Part shown: positions 8,050 through 14,816 of the stretch, piece by piece | Position numbering within the stretch: the first letter of the stretch is position 1 | Layout of the letters: each line of letters starts with the position of its first letter | Assembly: GCA_002431545.1 (NCBI GenBank) | Contig: DJFY01000126.1 | Coordinates: 52,938-68,916, forward strand | Source: Cellvibrionales bacterium UBA5860 | GTDB lineage: Bacteria > Pseudomonadota > Gammaproteobacteria > Pseudomonadales > Porticoccaceae | Direction: 5' to 3' | Length of the DNA stretch: 15,979 nucleotides | Notes under the pieces: generated by a model | What the model was told of the DNA's origin: nothing | Database searches by the model: none | Seen by the model: the letters and a program-made list of their open reading frames with translations, nothing else | Program-made: the position numbers and the translations under genes

Positions 8050-9498
8050 ATGAACCTGTACAAGTCACGCATCAGAAAGGCCACACACCGATTATCTGTG
8101 TGCCTGCTGATCTCTGCCCTCACCATACCGCTCACGGGTAGCCGCACGGCGACCATTTACGAAACGGTCCTGCGAGACAATGTGCTGCGCATGATCACAT
8201 TTGTCGGCCCAACGACTTACTTTGAAAATGCTCGCGGCCCCAATGGCTTTGAATACTTCCTCGGCCGGGCCTTTGCCCGCAGCCTGGGCGTGCAACTGGA
8301 AGTCACGGTTATCGAGGATCTCAACGCCCTGATTAACGCCCTCGGCGGGCCACGTGCCCATTTCGCCGGGGCCGGGCTTACCGTTACTGAAAGCCGGCAG
8401 GCTTTACTGCACTTTTCACAGCCCTATCTCCAGGTACGCCAGACGCTTTTGTATCGCCAGGCGACACCCCGGCCCCGGGATATTAGCGACACCATCGGGG
8501 GGCGCCTGGTGGTCGTCGCCAACAGCAGCCACGAAGAATTGTTAACCCTGCTGCAAAAGGACTATCCCGGACTCCGCTGGGAGGCTTTGCGCGATACGGA
8601 AATGATGGATCTGGTGCGACTTGTCCATGAAGGCGAGGCCGATTACGCGCTAGTTGACTCCTCGGCATACAGCATTGACCGGGGCCTGTATCCCAGGGCG
8701 CAATCCGCCTTTTATCTCACCGAACCGGAACCGGTGGCCTGGGCGTTCCCTGGTCACGGCGACGACAGCCTGGTTCACGCCGCCAATCGGTTTTTAACAG
8801 ACTATCGGGACAGCGGAAAACTGGAACAACTGAAAGCCCGGTTTTACGAACATACCGACGAATTCAGCGTCGGCGGCTCTCAACTTTTCATGCACCGTAT
8901 AGACGAACGCCTGAAACAACATATTCCTCTATTTAAGGAAGCGGCGGCCCAATGGGACCTGGACTGGCATTTGTTGGCAGCAATGGCCTATCAGGAATCC
9001 CACTGGAATCCCAAAGCCAAGTCGCCGACCGGCGTGCGCGGCATGATGATGCTGACCCGCCAGACGGCGAAATCACTCAAAATCAGAAACCGGCTTAACG
9101 CTGAACATAGCATTCGAGGAGGGGCCGAATATTTCGCTAAAACCCGAAAGCGAATTCCGCCGGACATCACAGAACCCGACCGTACCTGGTTTGCTCTCGC
9201 CGCGTACAATGTCGGCATGGGGCATCTGGAGGATGCCCGCGTCCTCACCGAAAATGCCGGCGACGATCCGCACCTGTGGGCCCACGTCAGGCGCTACCTG
9301 CCTAAACTGGCGCAGAAAAAATATTATCGAACGCTGAAACACGGCTTTGCCCGCGGCAACGAGCCGGTTCAATACGTACAGAACATTCGCCACTTCGCCA
9401 CTATTTTACAGTGGCACAGCATGCAGCAACGCCGGCAGCGGGCGCTGCTGGAAAACCAGTTGCCGGAACTGGGCAACAGTCTGGTGTTGCCGCTATAG
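8050..9498 (+). CDS. mltF: Membrane-bound lytic murein transglycosylase F
   Basis: MltF cleaves the MurNAc-GlcNAc bond of peptidoglycan to form 1,6-anhydromuropeptides and sits in the periplasm at the outer membrane. The 482-residue protein starts with a basic stretch and a hydrophobic segment (about 15-30, LSVCLLISALTIPLTG) that serves as a Sec signal. No lipobox cysteine is visible. Residues about 40-268 form an extracellular-solute-binding (family 3) domain, the regulatory module of MltF. Residues about 285-440 form the SLT lysozyme-like domain, with the catalytic Glu near 316 in AYQESHWNP, followed by SPTGVRGMMMLT and the AAYNVGMGHLEDA motif. The start follows a weak GGA at 8043-8045. It is divergent from purL and convergent with tadA. 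purL-mltF-tadA adjacency is conserved with E. coli. Confidence 0.95.
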   Translation: MNLYKSRIRKATHRLSVCLLISALTIPLTGSRTATIYETVLRDNVLRMITFVGPTTYFENARGPNGFEYFLGRAFARSLGVQLEVTVIEDLNALINALGGPRAHFAGAGLTVTESRQALLHFSQPYLQVRQTLLYRQATPRPRDISDTIGGRLVVVANSSHEELLTLLQKDYPGLRWEALRDTEMMDLVRLVHEGEADYALVDSSAYSIDRGLYPRAQSAFYLTEPEPVAWAFPGHGDDSLVHAANRFLTDYRDSGKLEQLKARFYEHTDEFSVGGSQLFMHRIDERLKQHIPLFKEAAAQWDLDWHLLAAMAYQESHWNPKAKSPTGVRGMMMLTRQTAKSLKIRNRLNAEHSIRGGAEYFAKTRKRIPPDITEPDRTWFALAAYNVGMGHLEDARVLTENAGDDPHLWAHVRRYLPKLAQKKYYRTLKHGFARGNEPVQYVQNIRHFATILQWHSMQQRRQRALLENQLPELGNSLVLPL

Positions 9499-9501
9499 TC
9501 C

Positions 9502-9993
9502 TTACCCGGCATCAACACCACCGGGATTTATCGCCAGCGAGCTCGCTCGTTTAGCGCGAAAAAAATTTCGCAGCAGACTGGCACTTTGCTCTGCCAGCAC
9601 GCCGCCCTGCCAGATGACGCTATGGTTGAAGTGACCATAATCGAGTAGCGAAAGGGTACTGCACACAGCCCCGGCGCGCGGCTCCGCTGCACCAAAAACC
9701 AGGCGTTCGACGCGAGCGTGAATCAGGGCGCCGAGACACATGGCACAGGGTTCCAGGGTGACATAGAGCGTCGTTCCAGGCAGGCGATAGTTTTCTGCCG
9801 CCTGCGCCGCCGTACGCAAGGCACAAATTTCGGCATGCGCTGTCGGATCGCTAGTGGCAATGGGCCTGTTGTAACCGGAACCGATGACACCTCCCGCGCC
9901 GACCAATACCGCACCGACCGGCACCTCGCCGAGCGCCTGCGCCTGTAGCGCCTGCTCAAGCGCAGCTTGCATCCACTTTTCGTCATCTGACAT
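9502..9993 (-). CDS. tadA: tRNA-specific adenosine deaminase TadA
   Basis: TadA converts adenosine 34 of tRNA-Arg(ACG) to inosine, which is essential for reading CGN codons. The 163-residue protein has the cytidine/deoxycytidylate deaminase fold, with zinc-binding and catalytic residues in HAEI (His53, Glu55) and PCAMC (Cys83, Cys86). It also has the TadA-type helix LSLLDYGHFNHSV and a C-terminal FFRAKRA segment. Length and motifs are normal. AAGG lies just upstream of the ATG. Its TAA faces the mltF TAG with only 3 bp between, so the two transcripts probably overlap at their 3' ends. About 206 bp separate its start from the MarR gene. No strong promoter was found there, only a 10-bp palindrome GGTCTAGACC at 10067-10076. 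Confidence 0.96.
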   Translation of the reverse strand: MSDDEKWMQAALEQALQAQALGEVPVGAVLVGAGGVIGSGYNRPIATSDPTAHAEICALRTAAQAAENYRLPGTTLYVTLEPCAMCLGALIHARVERLVFGAAEPRAGAVCSTLSLLDYGHFNHSVIWQGGVLAEQSASLLRNFFRAKRASSLAINPGGVDAG

Positions 9994-10199
9994 GACTTCG
10001 CCTTTTGCTTACAAACTTACTGACAGACCGGCTGGTCGCGTGCTATCAACACGGGCACCCGGATTTGGTCTAGACCGTCGAACAAATCGCTGGTGAGCGG
10101 GGATTGAATTAAGGAGGCGGTGCGGGATATTTCAGTAATTACCGGCAGACAGTGCAGTTATTGCGGTTGGCGGAAGGCTCCGGACCGGGAATAAGCAGA

Positions 10200-10697
10200 C
10201 TAAAATCTTTTTACGTTGGCGAGAATACGCTCGATAAAATCGATCGCCTCGAGTTTCTCTTCCTCGGTCATGTGCCTCAGGTTTTCGTCGTAAAAGTGCT
10301 TCATCTGCTGGCCGGCCTTACCCCAGACTTCGCGCCCGAGATCTGTCAATTGCACCATCCGCGAACGATGATCTTCCGGGTTGATTACCCGCTGAACATA
10401 GCCGAGATCCTCCATACGCTTGAGTACGCCATTCAGGCTCTGGCGACTCACCATCAGGTAGTCAACCAAGCCGTTAACGGTCATGCCCTGTTGCAGGTCG
10501 GGCCGGGACAGGGAATCGAGGATCGACCACTGCTGCGGACTCATGTCTTTGTCCCGCAGAACGTTCGTTGCTTTACGCAGCGACAGATTCATCGTCTGGT
10601 AGAGGCGAAAGAACAGTTTATGTGCGATCGCCGGCGAATGGGCACCGTCGCTCGAAGGATGGACTGTCACCGCAGCCCGAGCACTGATCTCTTCCAT
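10200..10697 (-). CDS. MarR-family repressor, probable BadR-like regulator
   Basis: A 165-residue MarR-type winged-helix regulator. The dimerisation helices are at both ends (HKLFFRLYQTMNLSLRKATNVL and EKLEAIDFIERILANVKRF). The DNA-binding core runs from about 55 to 125: MSPQQWSILDSL, recognition helix region LMVSRQSLNGVLKRMEDLGYV, and wing RVINPEDHRSRMVQLTDLG. I choose the ATG at 10695-10697. The frame is open to 10805, but those 36 extra codons would cover the gene's own promoter and the inverted repeat and look non-coding. It is divergent from the acyl-CoA dehydrogenase. In R. palustris the MarR protein BadR controls cyclohexanecarboxylate genes in response to 2-ketocyclohexanecarboxyl-CoA. 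The same role is inferred here from context, not from sequence alone. Confidence 0.85.
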   Translation of the reverse strand: MEEISARAAVTVHPSSDGAHSPAIAHKLFFRLYQTMNLSLRKATNVLRDKDMSPQQWSILDSLSRPDLQQGMTVNGLVDYLMVSRQSLNGVLKRMEDLGYVQRVINPEDHRSRMVQLTDLGREVWGKAGQQMKHFYDENLRHMTEEEKLEAIDFIERILANVKRF

Positions 10698-10752
10698 ATT
10701 ATTGAACCTGCGCACAGAGATTAGGGTTTTAAGCAAGTGAATTAACCCACGT

Positions 10753-10781
10753 AATATACCGCAATTTATGACGCGTTGAAA
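10753..10781 (-). promoter_or_regulatory. Candidate promoter of the MarR gene
   Basis: On the minus strand TTTCAA (10776-10781) and TATATT (10753-10758) are separated by 17 bp. The -10 box fits 5 of 6 bases and the -35 box is weak (3 of 6). The expected start is about 50 nt upstream of the chosen ATG. The left arm of the 10760-10792 inverted repeat lies between the two boxes, so a protein bound there would block this promoter. This suggests autoregulation. Confidence 0.45.
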
Positions 10782-10792
10782 CATAAATTGCG
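10760..10792. promoter_or_regulatory. Inverted repeat, candidate MarR-family operator
   Basis: Two perfect 11-bp arms, CGCAATTTATG (10760-10770) and CATAAATTGCG (10782-10792), flank an 11-bp spacer containing ACGCGT. Arm centres are 22 bp apart, about two helical turns. The repeat overlaps the regulator's own promoter and ends 6 bp before the -35 box of the dehydrogenase promoter. It is therefore placed to control both divergent transcripts. That the neighbouring MarR protein is the one that binds is inference. Confidence 0.65.
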
Positions 10793-10798
10793 CTGCAG

Positions 10799-10828
10799 TT
10801 GACACGCATCACGCGGTGTTCATATGAT
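10799..10828 (+). promoter_or_regulatory. Sigma-70 promoter of the catabolic gene row
   Basis: TTGACA (10799-10804) is a perfect -35 box. TATGAT (10823-10828) fits 5 of 6 positions of the -10 box, and the spacer is 18 bp. The start point should fall near 10835, about 43 nt before the dehydrogenase ATG, whose Shine-Dalgarno GGGAG lies at 10867-10871. The intrinsically strong promoter next to an inverted repeat fits repression in the absence of substrate. Confidence 0.7.
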
Positions 10829-10877
10829 CGACCGCCGCCCCTGGTAACTGTCTGTCCACCCGGCCTGGGAGCCCGCC

Positions 10878-12023
10878 ATGCATTTCGGTCTGACCGACCT
10901 TCAAGAATCCCTGATCGACAGCGCCAGGAAATTCTCACAAAATAAGTTAACACCCCATTATAAGGCTCGAGAAAAAAAGGGTTTTTTTGATCGAGACCTG
11001 GTTCGGGAAATGGGGCAACTGGGCTTTCTTGCGCCCGAAGTCAGTGAAGCTTACGGCGGCAGCGGCCTGGACGTGCTCACCTCAGGACTGATTACTGAGG
11101 TTATTGCCGAGGGCGATATGAATGTGGCCTACGTGCCCATCAACCACTCACTCATTTCAAGCTGCATTGTGCGCCATGCCGAGCCCCATATTCTCAACGA
11201 TCTGATTCCCCGCATGTGCAGTGGCGAGACCCTTGCCTGTATTGGCCTCACCGAACCCAGGGGCGGCTCCGATGCCGCAAATTTGGTACTGTCGGCCCGC
11301 CGCGAGGGCGACCGCTATATCCTGAACGGGGAGAAGACCTCAATCTCCATGGCCGACCAGGCCGATATCTGCCTGGTCTTCGCCCGTACCGGGACGGTGG
11401 CGGAAAAAGCCCACGGGATCTCGGCTTTCGTCGTCGATCTGAATACCCAAGGCATCACTCGGGGCCGTTTCGACGATCTCGGCGAAAAGGCTGTCGGCCG
11501 CGGCTCTATCTTCTTTGACGAAGTCGAGATCGACGCCGGCAACCGTGTGGGTGATGAAGGTAAGGGCTTTGTTCAAGTTATGCAGGGCTTCGATTTCAGT
11601 CGCGCGCTGATCGGCTTACAGTGCATTGCCGTGGCGCGGAAATGCCTCGACGAGACTTGGGATTACATCCAGCAGCGGCAGACTTTCGGCAAGCCACTGG
11701 CCGCCAACCAGGGCATCACCTTCCCACTGGCCGAAGCTGAAACCCAGCTCGAGGGCGCGCGTCTGGTCTGTCTCAAGGCCCTGTGGCTGAAATCCCGAGA
11801 GCTCGACCACACCCGTGAGGCAGCGATGGCCAAATGGTGGGCACCCAAGCTGGCTTTCGAGATTGTGCAGCAATGCCTGCTGGTTCACGGCCACGGTGGT
11901 TACAGCGAAGAACTGCCGTTCGAGCAACGCCTGCGGGATGTACTCGGCATGCAGATCGGCGACGGCACCGCACACATCATGAAAATGGTCATTGCGCGCA
12001 GTCATGTTGGCCGCCTTACCTGA
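10878..12023 (+). CDS. aliB: Acyl-CoA dehydrogenase, probable cyclohexanecarboxyl-CoA dehydrogenase (AliB-like)
   Basis: A 381-residue FAD-dependent acyl-CoA dehydrogenase. Seen: N-terminal helical domain (SARKFSQNKLTPHYKAREKKGFFDRDL), the flavin/substrate signature CIGLTEPRGGSDAA near 112-125, the beta-domain NGEKTSISMADQAD, the RQTFGKPLAANQ segment, and the C-terminal RDVLGMQIGDGTAHIMKMVIAR. The usual catalytic-base motif YEGT of short- and medium-chain enzymes reads GDGT here (Asp362). The IVD-type alternative Glu is also missing, the site reading FDFSRAL. Being first in a row with crotonase, BadI and BadH homologues and a divergent MarR gene makes cyclohexanecarboxyl-CoA or a related alicyclic acyl-CoA the likely substrate. 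The gene symbol rests largely on this context. The family is certain and the substrate is inferred. Start ATG with GGGAG 6 nt upstream. Confidence 0.8.
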   Translation: MHFGLTDLQESLIDSARKFSQNKLTPHYKAREKKGFFDRDLVREMGQLGFLAPEVSEAYGGSGLDVLTSGLITEVIAEGDMNVAYVPINHSLISSCIVRHAEPHILNDLIPRMCSGETLACIGLTEPRGGSDAANLVLSARREGDRYILNGEKTSISMADQADICLVFARTGTVAEKAHGISAFVVDLNTQGITRGRFDDLGEKAVGRGSIFFDEVEIDAGNRVGDEGKGFVQVMQGFDFSRALIGLQCIAVARKCLDETWDYIQQRQTFGKPLAANQGITFPLAEAETQLEGARLVCLKALWLKSRELDHTREAAMAKWWAPKLAFEIVQQCLLVHGHGGYSEELPFEQRLRDVLGMQIGDGTAHIMKMVIARSHVGRLT

Positions 12024-12034
12024 GACGAAGTACT

Positions 12035-12062
12035 CTGACACCTACTATCTGATACGTACTAC
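12035..12062 (+). repeat. 14-bp tandem direct repeat after aliB
   Basis: CTGACACCTACTAT (12035-12048) is followed directly by CTGATACGTACTAC (12049-12062), 11 of 14 positions identical. It begins 11 bp after the aliB stop. No intrinsic terminator is seen here, since no hairpin with a following T-run occurs between 12024 and 12140. It may be a binding site or a slippage product. Confidence 0.5.
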
Positions 12063-12148
12063 TAAAATGTTCTGACGCGACAATGCCGGCCGGCGACGGC
12101 AATAATAAACAACCCGACTCGATTAACTTGCCCCGATCGCCACACGCG

Positions 12149-12208
12149 GACAGCTACAATCGGACAATCATAATTTTAGACAGCGTAGTTTCAGACAGCA
12201 TAGTTCCA
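12149..12208 (+). repeat. Degenerate array of four GACA-headed units, about 15-bp period
   Basis: Four adjacent units begin with GACA: 12149-12162 (14 bp), 12163-12178 (16 bp), 12179-12193 (15 bp) and 12194-12208 (15 bp). The last two, GACAGCGTAGTTTCA and GACAGCATAGTTCCA, agree at 13 of 15 positions. The first two are looser. The array fills the middle of the 247-bp non-coding gap between aliB and the crotonase gene. The function is unknown. The spacing is not that of helically phased operators (10.5 bp multiples), so local duplication is an alternative. Confidence 0.5.
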
Positions 12209-12221
12209 CTCAAACAACAAC

Positions 12222-12237
12222 AGCCTGCTCACAGGCT
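12222..12237 (+). other. Small hairpin in the leader of the crotonase gene
   Basis: AGCCTG-CTCA-CAGGCT forms a 6-bp perfect stem with a 4-nt loop, ending 18 nt before the Shine-Dalgarno AGGAGG (12256-12261). There is no T-run after it, so it is not an intrinsic terminator. It could be a messenger-stabilising or processing structure, or chance. Confidence 0.3.
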
Positions 12238-12270
12238 CGCCACAATTCCCGATTCAGGAGGCAGCAAACC

Positions 12271-13056
12271 ATGGCGGAACAGCAAGAAATTCTACTCGTC
12301 GAGCGCGACGGCCCGGTCGGCGTCATGACCTTAAACCGGCCCGATCAATTCAACTGCCTTTCTCAAGCCCTGCACGAGGCTATCCGCTCGGCCATCGAAT
12401 CGTTTGAGTCCGATGGCGCTATACGTTGCATATTGATCAAGGCCAGTGGCAAGCATTTTTGTACCGGTGCAGATCTTCAGGAGGTGTCCGGCTTTCGCGA
12501 AGATGTGGAGGCTATTAAAAAGTTCTTTCAGGTGGGCCTCGACAACCTGCGCCGGCTGGAAGCCAGTCCTCTGCCGGTCGTCATGGCGCAACAGGGACTC
12601 GCGCTGGCAGGTGGACTCGAGTTGCTCTTGTCTGCCGACGTGGTATTCGCCAGCGAAAGCGCTCAGTTGGGCGACCAGCACGCCCAGTTCGGCCTGGTTC
12701 CCGGCTGGGGCGGCAGCCAGCGTCTGCCCCGGCTGATCGGGCGCCGCCGCGCCATGGATCTGTTCTTTACCGCGCGCTGGATCGATGCGCGCGAGGCTCT
12801 CGAATGGGGCTTGGTCAACTATGTCACCACTGAAGACGAACTGATATCCGATGCCCTCGCCTACTGCAAAGCCCTGGCTGAAAGAAGCAGCGCCGGACTG
12901 GCCACCATGAAACAACTGGTTAACCGGGGCCTGGAACTCAATCTCGATGCCGGCCTGCAACTCGAGTGCGATATCGCCGCTCCGGCGCTTGCCAGTGACG
13001 ATGTCACCGAGGGGCTGAACGCCTTTCGCGAGAAACGCAAACCGGCATTCAAGTAA
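12271..13056 (+). CDS. Crotonase-family enoyl-CoA hydratase/isomerase, BadK position
   Basis: A 261-residue crotonase-fold protein. The oxyanion-hole segments are present (HFCTGADL near 62-69; LALAGGLELLL near 110-120), as is the FGLVPGWGGSQRLPRLIG stretch and a C-terminal AFREKRKPAFK. Of the two catalytic glutamates of classical hydratases, the first is kept (Glu117). The second, 20 residues on, is His137 in GDQHAQFG. By position in the cluster it should hydrate cyclohex-1-ene-1-carboxyl-CoA, the job of BadK. The altered site means a different hydratase mechanism, or another crotonase reaction, is possible, so I leave the symbol empty. The start ATG has a strong AGGAGG 9 nt upstream. A long 247-bp leader separates it from aliB, and badI follows after 80 bp. 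Family call strong, reaction moderate. Confidence 0.8.
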   Translation: MAEQQEILLVERDGPVGVMTLNRPDQFNCLSQALHEAIRSAIESFESDGAIRCILIKASGKHFCTGADLQEVSGFREDVEAIKKFFQVGLDNLRRLEASPLPVVMAQQGLALAGGLELLLSADVVFASESAQLGDQHAQFGLVPGWGGSQRLPRLIGRRRAMDLFFTARWIDAREALEWGLVNYVTTEDELISDALAYCKALAERSSAGLATMKQLVNRGLELNLDAGLQLECDIAAPALASDDVTEGLNAFREKRKPAFK

Positions 13057-13136
13057 TGCCGGCGCGATAACCAAAGACGATCTATAGTTCACCACCCACT
13101 GCAACCACGACACGGCCGACGGAGGCAAGCGACACC

Positions 13137-13919
13137 ATGGATTACCAGGACATTATCTACACCGTTAAGGGGGCGACCGCCCACATCACAATTAATCGCC
13201 CGGAGGTATACAACGCCTTCCGCGGCATCACCTGCGAAGAACTTATCCACGCCTTCCAGACCGCCGGCTGGGATAACAACATCGCCGCTATCGTGTTCGG
13301 CGGCGCAGGCGACAAGGCTTTTTGTACCGGCGGCGATCAGTCCTCTCACGACGGTCAGTACGACGGCCGCGGCACAATCGGATTACCGGTCGAAGAGTTA
13401 CATACGATTATTCGCGACGTCCCCAAGCCGGTTATTGCCCGCGTACAGGGTTACGCGATTGGTGGCGGCAATGTACTGGCTACGCTGTGTGACATGACCA
13501 TCGCCGGGGAAAGCGCCCAGTTCGGTCAGGTCGGCCCGAAAATGGGTTCCGTCGATCCCGGCTTCGGCACTGCTTACCTGGCCCACGTTGTCGGCGAGAA
13601 GAAGGCTCGGGAGATTTGGTACATGTGCCGGCGATACACCGCTCGAGAAGCGATGGAGATGGGCCTGGTCAACGCCGTGGTGCCCGACGACAAGCTCGAC
13701 GAGGAAATCGACGCCTGGTGTGAAGAACTCGCCCAGCGCAGCCCCACCGCCATTGCCATCGCCAAACGCTCGTTTGTCGCCGCAACCGAAAATATCCGTG
13801 GCATCGGCTCCCTAGGTCTGCAGGCCCTGAAACTGTACTACGATACCGATGAATCCCGCGAAGGCGTCAACGCTTTACAGGAGAAGCGTCCGCCCGAATT
13901 TCGCAAGTATGTAAAATAG
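13137..13919 (+). CDS. badI: 2-ketocyclohexanecarboxyl-CoA hydrolase BadI
   Basis: BadI hydrolyses 2-ketocyclohexane-1-carboxyl-CoA between C1 and C2, opening the ring to pimelyl-CoA by a reverse-Dieckmann reaction. This 260-residue crotonase-fold protein closely follows R. palustris BadI as I recall it: NAFRGITCEELI (26-37), CTGGDQSSHDGQYDGRG (63-79), PVEELHTIIRDVPKPVIARV, GYAIGGGNVLATLCD, GQVGPKMGSVDPGFGTAYLA (about 130-149) and KARE-IWYMCRRYTAREA. The second hydratase glutamate is replaced by the glycine of QVGPKMGSVD, as in the MenB/BadI subgroup. Asp140 is at the position of a catalytic Asp of that group. MenB is the nearest alternative, but no other menaquinone gene is near, and AFRG, SSHDG and the neighbouring BadH support BadI. 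ATG preceded by GGAGG at 13121-13125. badH follows after 36 bp. Confidence 0.9.
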   Translation: MDYQDIIYTVKGATAHITINRPEVYNAFRGITCEELIHAFQTAGWDNNIAAIVFGGAGDKAFCTGGDQSSHDGQYDGRGTIGLPVEELHTIIRDVPKPVIARVQGYAIGGGNVLATLCDMTIAGESAQFGQVGPKMGSVDPGFGTAYLAHVVGEKKAREIWYMCRRYTAREAMEMGLVNAVVPDDKLDEEIDAWCEELAQRSPTAIAIAKRSFVAATENIRGIGSLGLQALKLYYDTDESREGVNALQEKRPPEFRKYVK

Positions 13920-13955
13920 TGCACGTCAAGCCCGCTAATTGTTAGGAGTCACGCG

Positions 13956-14753
13956 ATGGACCTGGATCTCAAAGAAAAATCTGTCATTGTCACGGGAGGG
14001 GCGTCGAATATCGGGCGCGCCATCGTTCTGAAATTTGCCGAGGAAGGGGCAAATATCACACTGGCTGATCTTGATACCGAAAGCGGCGAACGCGTCGCTG
14101 CCCTGGCACGGGAAAAAGGTGCAGCAGGCGTTCAGGTTATTAAAACGGATGTCACGGACCTGCCAAACGTGGAAAAAATGTTCACCGCAGCGGTGGATGC
14201 CTACGGCGGTGTCGACTGTCTGGTCAACAATGTAGGCTGGGACAAACTGATGTTTTTCACGCAAACCACGCCCGACCTGTGGGACAAGCTGATCAAAATC
14301 AACTACGTGGGCAACCTGAATTGCACCAAGACCGCGCTCGAGCACATGGTTCCCAATGGCGGCGGTTCGATCGTCTCCATCAGTTCCGACGCCAGTCGCC
14401 AGGGAGAACCCCGGGAAGCGGTCTATGGCGGCCTGAAAGCAGCAGTCAATAGCTTTATGAAAACTGTAGCCAAGGAAAACGGCCGCTATAACGTTCGCTG
14501 TAACTGCGTCTGCCCCGGCGTTACCGTGCCCGACTCCACCGAAGAAACCAGTGAAAACAGCATGTGGGCGGTTAAGGATGCAATGTTCACCGACGACCAG
14601 TTCGCGGCAATCGCCAAATCGCTGCCACTCAAGCGCATCGGCAAACCCGAGGACGTGGCTAACGCCGTGGTGTTTTTGTCCTCACAAAAAGTTGCCGGCT
14701 ACATTACCGGGCAGGTACTTAGCGCCAGTGGTGGCTACAGCATGATTGGCTAG
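13956..14753 (+). CDS. badH: 2-hydroxycyclohexanecarboxyl-CoA dehydrogenase BadH-like SDR
   Basis: A 265-residue classical short-chain dehydrogenase/reductase. The Rossmann glycine motif is TGGASNIG (13-20). Asp38 at the end of the second strand (LADLD) favours NAD over NADP. NNVGWD (91-96) corresponds to NNAGWD in BadH. The catalytic Ser144 (SISSDASR), Tyr157 and Lys161 (YGGLK) are all present. It ends GYITGQVLSASGGYSMIG. BadH oxidises 2-hydroxycyclohexanecarboxyl-CoA to the 2-keto compound that BadI opens, and here it directly follows badI (36-bp gap; AGGAG at 13944-13948). The segment ITVNVVCPG-like RCNCVCPGVTVPDSTEETSE is longer and more acidic than in typical FabG, consistent with a CoA-ester-specific SDR. 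The SDR family is certain. The substrate is assigned mainly from the partner genes. It is the last gene of the row. Confidence 0.85.
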   Translation: MDLDLKEKSVIVTGGASNIGRAIVLKFAEEGANITLADLDTESGERVAALAREKGAAGVQVIKTDVTDLPNVEKMFTAAVDAYGGVDCLVNNVGWDKLMFFTQTTPDLWDKLIKINYVGNLNCTKTALEHMVPNGGGSIVSISSDASRQGEPREAVYGGLKAAVNSFMKTVAKENGRYNVRCNCVCPGVTVPDSTEETSENSMWAVKDAMFTDDQFAAIAKSLPLKRIGKPEDVANAVVFLSSQKVAGYITGQVLSASGGYSMIG

Positions 14754-14763
14754 AACCTGCTCC

Positions 14764-14795
14764 CAAAAGAAAAAGCCCCAGCGGAAGCCAGGGCT
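14764..14795 (-). terminator. Intrinsic terminator of the PhoX-like gene
   Basis: Read on the minus strand: AGCCCTGGC, loop TTCC, GCTGGGGCT, then a T-rich run TTTTTCTTTT. All nine stem positions pair in RNA, two as G-U wobbles. On the plus strand the same two positions become mismatches and no T-run follows, so it serves the gene ending at 14846 rather than badH. Confidence 0.75.
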
Positions 14796-14807
14796 CTGTT
14801 CGAACAG
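14796..14807. repeat. Perfect 12-bp palindrome between convergent genes
   Basis: CTGTTCGAACAG is self-complementary over 12 bp and abuts the terminator hairpin. It may extend structure at the 3' ends of badH and the PhoX-like gene. No T-run follows on either strand. Confidence 0.4.
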
Positions 14808-14816
14808 GTAAAAGGT

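Noticed and set aside
9505..9526. CCCGG / CCGGG inverted repeat at the mltF-tadA junction as a terminator
   Set aside because: 5-bp stem with a 12-nt loop and no T-run on either strand; it lies within the tadA coding end.
10067..10076. GGTCTAGACC palindrome upstream of tadA as an operator
   Set aside because: Only 10 bp, no promoter boxes around it and no second copy seen; chance is likely.
10698..10805. 36-codon N-terminal extension of the MarR protein
   Set aside because: It would span the regulator's promoter and the inverted repeat. The MarR fold is complete without it, and MEEIS at 10697 has suitable spacing from the promoter.
12128..12160. TTGCCC ... TACAAT as a promoter for the crotonase gene
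   Set aside because: The spacer is 21 bp, outside the usable range, and no better -35 box is present. An internal promoter remains possible but is not supported.
13137..13919. Assignment as MenB (naphthoate synthase)
   Set aside because: It shares the MenB-like active-site region, but AFRG, SSHDGQYDGRG and the badH neighbour fit BadI better. No menaquinone genes are nearby.
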